A DNA stretch of 43,863 bases from Candidatus Eiseniibacteriota bacterium (GTDB taxonomy: Bacteria; Joyebacterota; Joyebacteria; Joyebacterales; Joyebacteraceae): the NCBI GenBank assembly GCA_030613615.1, contig JAUWLR010000006.1:1-43863 (forward strand), given 5' to 3'. Below are positions 38,015 through 43,863 of the stretch, piece after piece. Within the stretch, counting starts at the first letter, position 1. The number at the start of each line of letters is the position of its first letter. Both the position numbers and the translations under genes were made by a program. The notes below the pieces were generated by a model. The model did no database searches. It had not been told where the DNA came from and was given only the letters and a program-made list of their open reading frames with translations.

Positions 38015-38596
38015 TTGGCCACCGGTCTCATGGGCGGAACCTTCGACCCGATCCACATTGCCCACCTGATAATCGCCGAGGAGGCGCTGGACCTGCTGGG
38101 GCTTTCCCGGGTCATCTTCGTTCCGTCCGCCCGTCCGCCCCACAAGTCCGGCGACGACGTCACCTCAGTGGAGCATCGCCTCGAGATGGTGAGGCTGGCC
38201 ATCGATGGGAACCCCAGACTCGCTCTCTCCGACCTCGAGGTCAGACGGCCCGAACCCTCCTATACCGTGGAGACGGTCCGCGAGTTCAGACGAGAATTCG
38301 GAGAGCAGGAGAAGCTCTACTTCATCATGGGCGCCGACAGCCTGGCCCAGTTCTTCACGTGGAAGGACCCGCTCGAGCTCATCAGCTCCTGCGAGTTCGT
38401 CGTGGTTCCGCGGCCGGGTGTCGGCCCCGGCGATGGGGATCCGCGCATCAGGGAGAAAGCACGCATGCTGGACACGCCGCTCATCGGCGTCTCGTCCAGT
38501 GACATCCGCGAGAGGGTCCGGACGGGACGGTCCATCCGGTACCTCGTTTCCCCGGCAGTCAGCGCCTACATACGAGAGAAGAACCTCTACTCATGA
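38015..38596 (+). CDS. nadD: nicotinate-nucleotide adenylyltransferase
   Basis: 'GLMGGTFDPIHIAHLIIAEEA', 'PPHK', 'GVSSSDIRERVRTGRSIRYLV'; TTG start. Confidence 0.95.
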   Translation: MATGLMGGTFDPIHIAHLIIAEEALDLLGLSRVIFVPSARPPHKSGDDVTSVEHRLEMVRLAIDGNPRLALSDLEVRRPEPSYTVETVREFRREFGEQEKLYFIMGADSLAQFFTWKDPLELISSCEFVVVPRPGVGPGDGDPRIREKARMLDTPLIGVSSSDIRERVRTGRSIRYLVSPAVSAYIREKNLYS

Positions 38597-41292
38597 CCAC
38601 CAGACGCTCGCGCGGCCCGGGCGAACCCGTTCTCTGTCTCGTGGACGGCACCGCCCTGGTCTACAGATCGTACTACGCCTTCATTCGACGTCCGCTCGTC
38701 AACTCGAGCGGGAAGAACGTGAGCGCCGTGTACGGCTTCGCGTCGAGTCTCATCAAGCTCCTCGACGAGCTCGCCCCGTCTCACATGGTCGTCGCGTTCG
38801 ACCGACCGGAGCCCACGTTTCGTCACGAGGCGTACGAGGACTACAAGGCCACGCGCGAGCCGATGCCGGACGAACTGGCGGACCAGCTGTCGGCGATTCA
38901 CGAGTTGGTCGAGGCCTTCGGAATACCGATAGTCGAGGAGCCAGGCTACGAGGCCGACGATCTCATCGGCACGCTCGCGGTCGCTGCGAGGGAGGAGGGG
39001 CTGAGGTCAGTCATCGTGTCGGGGGACAAGGACTTCTTCCAGCTGGTTGATGACACGATCACGGTCCTCGATCCGGGGAAGAACGTCGAGTACACCGCCC
39101 TGGGAGTGGAGGAGAAGTTTGGAGTGCCACCGTCGCAGGTCATCGAGGTGCTGGGGCTCATGGGCGATGCGTCCGACAACGTTCCCGGAGTCCCCGGCGT
39201 GGGCAAGAAGACGGCCACGGATCTCATCGCGCGATTCGGGTCGGTCGAGGGCGTCCTCGAACACATAGATGAGATCAGTGGCGCCAAGCGCAAGCAAAAT
39301 CTAAGGCAGAATCGCGAGCAGGCGATGATGAGCCGCGACCTGGTCACGATAGACCTCGCGGCGCCGGTGGTGTTCGACGAAGAAGAACTGGCGAGACGGC
39401 CGATCGACGGCGAGCGTGTCGGGGCGTTTCTCCGCGAGCACGAGTTCCCGTCTCTACTGAAGCTTGTGGTAACTGAGCAGTCGCCCGACACGTCCGGGTA
39501 CTCCGTTGTGACGAGCAAGAAGCGGCTCGCGGGCCTGGTCGCGGCGCTCGAGAGGTCCCGTGGTTTTGCCATCGACCTCGAGACGACCTCTCTGGACCCG
39601 CACTCGGCCGAAATAGTGGGTGTGTCCGTGGCACTGGAGGAGGGGGAGGCCTTCTACATCCCCGTCGGTCACACGGCCGGTCGGTCGCTTCCGCGTGACT
39701 TTGTGATGGACAGTCTCACACCTGCTCTCACGAACGAGGACGTTCCGAAGTACGGGCAGAACATCAAGTTCGACTACAAGGTACTGCTGACGCACGGGAT
39801 CGAGCTTGCGCCGCTCGCCTTCGACACGATGATAGCGTCGTACCTGTTGGACCCCGGGCGACGCCAGCACGGTCTGACGGCGCTGGCCCTGGAGCACCTC
39901 GGCCTCCACATGACGCCCATAGAGAGCCTGATAGGGAAGGGCGGCGAGCAGCTGTCGTTCGCGGACGTGGGCGTCAACGATGCTTCCGACTACTCGTGCG
40001 CGGACGCGGACGCTACCATCAGGCTGACTCACCTTCTGAGCGAGAGCATTCGGGAGGAGGGGCTCGAGGCTCTCTTGACCGACGTCGAGATGCCGCTCGT
40101 GCGGGTGTTGGCCGGAATGGAGCTCGCCGGCGTGGAACTCGATGTCTCTTTTCTCTCGAGCCTGGCCGCGGACTTCGGACGAGAGATAGAAGGGTTGAGA
40201 GAACGTGTCTGCGATCTGGCCGGCGTCGAGTTCAATCTCGACTCCCCGAAGCAGGTCGGCTCCGTGCTCTTCGAGAGGCTGGAGCTCCCGCGTGGCCGGC
40301 GTACGAAGACCGGGTACTCGACCGACATCAGCGTTCTCGAGAGGCTGAGAGACGACCACGAGGTCCCCGCGCTCATCCTTGAGTATCGACAGCTCAGGAA
40401 GCTCCAGACGGGGTACTTAGAAGCGCTCCCGAAGCTCGTGAACCCGGTGACGGGGCGAGTGCACACGTCGTTCAACCAGACGGTCGCGGCCACGGGCAGG
40501 CTCTCCAGCAGCAATCCAAACTTACAGAACATACCCATAAGGACCGAGTTGGGCAGGCAGATTCGCAGGGCCTTCGTGGCGGGCGAGGGTAAGCTCCTGC
40601 TCTCGGCCGACTACTCGCAGGTCGAGCTCCGGATAATGGCGCACCTGTCGGGGGATGCGACCCTGGTCGAGGCGTTCAAGAACGGGAAGGACGTTCACCG
40701 TTCCACGGCCTCGCTCATTTTCGGAGTGTCGGAGGACGACGTCTCGTCGGCGCAGCGCGAATCGGCGAAGACGGTCAACTTCGGTATCATGTACGGCATG
40801 GGGCGGTTCGGGCTGGCGCGGCGTCTGGGGGTGGGGAACGATGAGGCGGCCGGCTTCATCGAACGGTACTTCCAGACCTATCCCGGCGTCCGGGAGTACA
40901 CCGAGCGCGTGATCGCCGAGGCGGAGGATTCGGGGTACGCCTCGACGATGCTCGGGCGCAGGCGCCCCGTCACGGGGCTTGCGTCCGACAACGCGCGTGT
41001 TCGGGGCATGGCGGAGCGCGTCGCCGTGAACACGCCGATCCAGGGCAGCGCGGCCGACCTCATCAAGCTGGCGATGCTCGGCGTCGACAGGAGGATTCGC
41101 TCGGACGGCCTGCCGTGCCGCATGGTGCTGCAGGTCCACGACGAGCTTGTCTTCGAGCTTCCCGAGGACGGGCTCGAGGACGTCTCGGCGGCAGTTCGTG
41201 AGGAGATGGAGAACCCGGAGGGGATTGAGCTCGACGTGCCGGTCCTCACGAACCTGGCGAGCGGTCCGGATTGGTTCGAGGCGCACCCGTAG
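38593..41292 (+). CDS. polA: DNA polymerase I
   Basis: 5' nuclease 'GYEADDLIGTLA', 3'-5' exo 'AIDLETTSLDP', pol 'SADYSQVELRIMAHLSGD', 'VNFGIMYGMGRFGLA', 'VHDELVFELP'. Confidence 0.98.
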   Translation: MTTRRSRGPGEPVLCLVDGTALVYRSYYAFIRRPLVNSSGKNVSAVYGFASSLIKLLDELAPSHMVVAFDRPEPTFRHEAYEDYKATREPMPDELADQLSAIHELVEAFGIPIVEEPGYEADDLIGTLAVAAREEGLRSVIVSGDKDFFQLVDDTITVLDPGKNVEYTALGVEEKFGVPPSQVIEVLGLMGDASDNVPGVPGVGKKTATDLIARFGSVEGVLEHIDEISGAKRKQNLRQNREQAMMSRDLVTIDLAAPVVFDEEELARRPIDGERVGAFLREHEFPSLLKLVVTEQSPDTSGYSVVTSKKRLAGLVAALERSRGFAIDLETTSLDPHSAEIVGVSVALEEGEAFYIPVGHTAGRSLPRDFVMDSLTPALTNEDVPKYGQNIKFDYKVLLTHGIELAPLAFDTMIASYLLDPGRRQHGLTALALEHLGLHMTPIESLIGKGGEQLSFADVGVNDASDYSCADADATIRLTHLLSESIREEGLEALLTDVEMPLVRVLAGMELAGVELDVSFLSSLAADFGREIEGLRERVCDLAGVEFNLDSPKQVGSVLFERLELPRGRRTKTGYSTDISVLERLRDDHEVPALILEYRQLRKLQTGYLEALPKLVNPVTGRVHTSFNQTVAATGRLSSSNPNLQNIPIRTELGRQIRRAFVAGEGKLLLSADYSQVELRIMAHLSGDATLVEAFKNGKDVHRSTASLIFGVSEDDVSSAQRESAKTVNFGIMYGMGRFGLARRLGVGNDEAAGFIERYFQTYPGVREYTERVIAEAEDSGYASTMLGRRRPVTGLASDNARVRGMAERVAVNTPIQGSAADLIKLAMLGVDRRIRSDGLPCRMVLQVHDELVFELPEDGLEDVSAAVREEMENPEGIELDVPVLTNLASGPDWFEAHP

Positions 41293-41316
41293 GCGCACCC
41301 GCAGGCGCACCCGTAG
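41281..41316. repeat. three tandem 12-bp repeats gcgcacccgYag
   Basis: 41281-41292 ...tag, 41293-41304 ...cag, 41305-41316 ...tag. Confidence 0.95.
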
Positions 41317-41360
41317 GCGCGAATCCCGGGCACGCTCCGGGCACTGGGGAGGGACTCACG

Positions 41361-41957
41361 ATGTTCAGGATCGGACTCTCCGGAGGCATGGGCAGCGGGA
41401 AGAGCGAAGTCGCGGCCAGACTGAGCGAACTCGGCGCCCTGGTGATAGAGGCGGACGCGGTGGCCAGGGACGTCGTCGCCGCGGGGACTGAGGTCCTGGC
41501 CGCGATCGTCGGTGCGTTCGGTGAGTCCGTGCTCGCCGACGACGGCGGCCTGGACAGGGGAGCGCTGGCGGCCGCCGCCTTCTCGTCCGAGGAGGCGACC
41601 AGCGTCCTCAATGCGATCACGCACCCGGCGCTCATACGTGAGATCATGCGCAGGTCCGAGGGGCTGGAGAGACAGAGCCCCTCCGGCGTCCTCGTGGTCG
41701 ATGCGGCGCTTCTCGTGCGGTGGGACGTGCTGGACCTGTTCGACATCGTGCTGATCGTCCACGCGCCGAGAGAGCTCCGGGTCAGCAGGCTCGTGGAGGC
41801 GGGCTTCGGAGAGGAGGACGTGAGAAGGAGGATGCGTTCGCAGCTGTCGGACGACGTGATGCTCGCGGCGGCCGATGTGGTTATCGAGAACGGGGGTTCC
41901 ATCGAGGAGCTCCGTGCCGCGGTGGACGATTTCTGGGAGTCACTGCCAGGGAACTAG
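41361..41957 (+). CDS. coaE: dephospho-CoA kinase
   Basis: 'MFRIGLSGGMGSGKSEVAARLSELGALVIEADAVARDVV'; ORF remains open upstream to 41271. Confidence 0.95.
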   Translation: MFRIGLSGGMGSGKSEVAARLSELGALVIEADAVARDVVAAGTEVLAAIVGAFGESVLADDGGLDRGALAAAAFSSEEATSVLNAITHPALIREIMRRSEGLERQSPSGVLVVDAALLVRWDVLDLFDIVLIVHAPRELRVSRLVEAGFGEEDVRRRMRSQLSDDVMLAAADVVIENGGSIEELRAAVDDFWESLPGN

Positions 41958-41971
41958 CAGGAGGACTGGAG

Positions 41972-43061
41972 ATGAGCGAGATGAGAAAGACGCTGGAAAA
42001 GCTGGCCAGGAGGATCGGAGAGCTCGAGGAGTATCTTTGACGTTGCCACAAAGAGCAGGCGTCAGGTAGAGCTCGAGACCGCCACGTCGTCGCCGGATTT
42101 CTGGTCCGACGCCGGCACCGCGCAGAAGGTGTTCGACGAGCTGAATGCGATCAAGGCGTGGACGCAGCCCTTGGCCGAGTTCCGTTCCGAGTGCGACGAC
42201 CTCTCGGCCCTCATCGAACTCGCTGAGGAAGAAGGTGGGGAGGCGCTCGATGAGACCGCGTCCGGCCTGGATGCGCTGGAGGAGCGGCTCAGGGAGCTCG
42301 AACTCAGGAAGATGCTCTCCGGTGGTGACGACGAGCGGAATGCGATCCTCGCCATCCATCCTGGAGCCGGCGGGACGGATTCGGCGGACTGGGCGCAGAT
42401 GCTCCTCCGCATGTACCTCGCGTGGGCCGAGAGGCGTGGTCTCGAGACGCAGACCATCGACGTCCAGCCCGGCGACGGGGCCGGCGTCAAGAGCGCGACG
42501 ATCCTCGTGAAGGGACCGTTCGCCTACGGCTACCTGCGGGCCGAGGTGGGCGTGCACAGGCTCGTGAGGCTGTCGCCCTTCGACGCGGCGCACCGGCGGC
42601 ACACGTCGTTCGCATCGGTCGCCGCGTACCCTGAGGTTAACGATGACATCGAGGTCGAGATCGACGAGTCAGAGATCCGAGTCGACTTCTACAAGGCGAG
42701 CGGTCCTGGAGGACAACACGTCAACAAGAGCTCGACGGCCGTGCGCCTGACGCACGAGCCGACCGGGATCGTCGTCACCTGCCAGAACGAGCGCTCGCAG
42801 TACCGGAATCGCTTGAACGCCATGAAGGTCCTCCGGTCCAGGCTCTACGCGCTCCGCGAGGAGGAGCGGCGCAAGGAACAGGCGGAGGCTGCGGGGGAGA
42901 AGATGGAGATAGCCTGGGGGAGCCAGATACGGTCGTACGTCATGCACCCGTACCAGCTGGTCAAGGACAACAGGACGGGCGAGGAGACCTCCGACGTGAA
43001 CGGCGTGCTCGACGGGGATCTCGACCGGTTCATCGAGGCCTATCTCAAGTCCACGGAGTAG
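41972..43061 (+). CDS. prfB: peptide chain release factor 2, with +1 programmed frameshift at 42035-42041
   Basis: ORF1 ATG 41972...GAG GAG TAT CTT TGA (stop 42038-42040); continues in +1 frame GAC GTT GCC... to 43061; 'SPFDAAHRRHTSF' and 'SGPGGQHVNKSSTAVRL' motifs. Confidence 0.96.
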
Positions 43062-43078
43062 CCGCGAGAGCCGTTCGC

Positions 43079-43106
43079 TTGACTGACGCCGTCAACGTGG
43101 TATAAG
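43079..43106 (+). promoter_or_regulatory. candidate promoter TTGACT-N16-TATAAG for lysS
   Basis: TTGACT 43079-43084, TATAAG 43101-43106. Confidence 0.6.
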
Positions 43107-43164
43107 GGACTTCTGGAAGAAGACCCACACTGCTGAACAGGGCTACACCTTTGGGGGTAAGGCG

Positions 43165-43863
43165 TTGGAGAACAACGAGAAAGGCCTGCCGGCGCAGATG
43201 CGCGAGAACCTGGCGCGTCTGAGGGAACTTGGCGTCGAACCATACCCGCGCCGCTCTGCGCGCACACACACGGCCGAGGCGGTTGTGGCCGACTTCGAGG
43301 CGCTCGAGGGAGCGGAGGTCACGGTCGCCGGGCGCCTGATGGCGATCCGAGGTCACGGCAAGGCGGGCTTCGCGGATCTGGTCGACGGGACGGGGAAGAT
43401 CCAGCTCTACGTGAAGAAGGACGATGTCGGCGAAGAGCTGTTCGAGATCTGGCAGCTCCTGGACCTGGGCGACATAGTGGGGGCGAAGGGGGAGGTCTTC
43501 CGGACGAGAAGTGGCGAAGCGAGCGTCAAGGTCAGAGGGTTAGCGGTTCTGGCGAAGGCCCTGCTTCCTCTGCCCGAGAAGTGGCACGGTCTCAAGGACA
43601 AGGAACTCAGGTACCGCCAGCGGTATCTGGACCTCATTGCCAACGCCGACTCGCGCCGCACCTTCGAGGTGAGAAGTGAGCTGCTGAAGGTAGCGAGGGA
43701 CTTCCTGCACGAGCGGGACTTCGTCGAGGTGGAGACCCCCGTGCTCCAGCCGACATACGGCGGCGCCTTTGCGCGGCCGTTCGAGACGCACCACCACGCG
43801 CTCGACGTGCCGCTCTACCTCCGCATCGCGGACGAGCTGTACCTCAAGCGGCTGATAGTCGGC
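43165..43863 (+). CDS. lysS: lysyl-tRNA synthetase class II, 3' truncated (absent from the supplied ORF track)
   Basis: TTG 43165 (or ATG 43198); 'ELRYRQRYLDLIANADSRRTFEVRSELLKVARDFLHERDFVEVETPVLQPTYGGAFARPFETHHHALDVPLYLRIADELYLKRLIVG'; runs off the window end. Confidence 0.93.
   Translation, partial: MENNEKGLPAQMRENLARLRELGVEPYPRRSARTHTAEAVVADFEALEGAEVTVAGRLMAIRGHGKAGFADLVDGTGKIQLYVKKDDVGEELFEIWQLLDLGDIVGAKGEVFRTRSGEASVKVRGLAVLAKALLPLPEKWHGLKDKELRYRQRYLDLIANADSRRTFEVRSELLKVARDFLHERDFVEVETPVLQPTYGGAFARPFETHHHALDVPLYLRIADELYLKRLIVG

Noticed and set aside
41720-42040. 106-aa ORF as a separate gene
   Set aside because: Its last 23 codons are prfB ORF1; the rest is an out-of-frame overlap with coaE
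1-43863. CRISPR arrays, prophage, transposons, anti-phage islands
   Set aside because: No spaced direct repeats, terminal inverted repeats, integrase/transposase or known defence domains seen; gene content is envelope and housekeeping

Overview
High-GC bacterial chromosomal window with no rRNA, tRNA, CRISPR, prophage or transposase that I could recognise. Gene content looks like an FCB-group or candidate-phylum bacterium (inference from PorV-like barrels, a carboxypeptidase-regulatory-domain TonB receptor, FlgD/T9SS-like C-termini and a GWxTD protein). Left to right: (1) a DUF6754-type membrane protein cluster (2-2930); (2) a lipoate ligase-family protein; (3) a TonB receptor / CTD-protein / PorV / PorV block (4009-11240); (4) a cold-shock protein with a long leader; (5) two related minus-strand lipoproteins; (6) a Ton energising operon with duplicated ExbD and TonB (16223-19542); (7) a YIP1-TolC-MFP-ABC-permease-permease-GWxTD-amidohydrolase block; (8) aspartate kinase; (9) dihydrolipoyl dehydrogenase; (10) a second CTD-protein / PorV block followed by a BamD-like lipoprotein; (11) housekeeping genes nadD, polA, coaE, prfB (with the +1 programmed frameshift) and the start of lysS. 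The most interesting items: repeated CTD-cargo/PorV modules, including a PorV-like barrel fused to an extra domain and a C-terminal TM helix; an uncharacterised DUF6754-like membrane cluster whose first and third proteins look distantly related; a divergent promoter region with a centred palindrome and C8 tracts in both leaders; a csp promoter with an 11-bp repeat over its -35 and -10 boxes; and a 12-bp repeat array on the polA stop codon. All family calls come from reading translated motifs; no database search was run.
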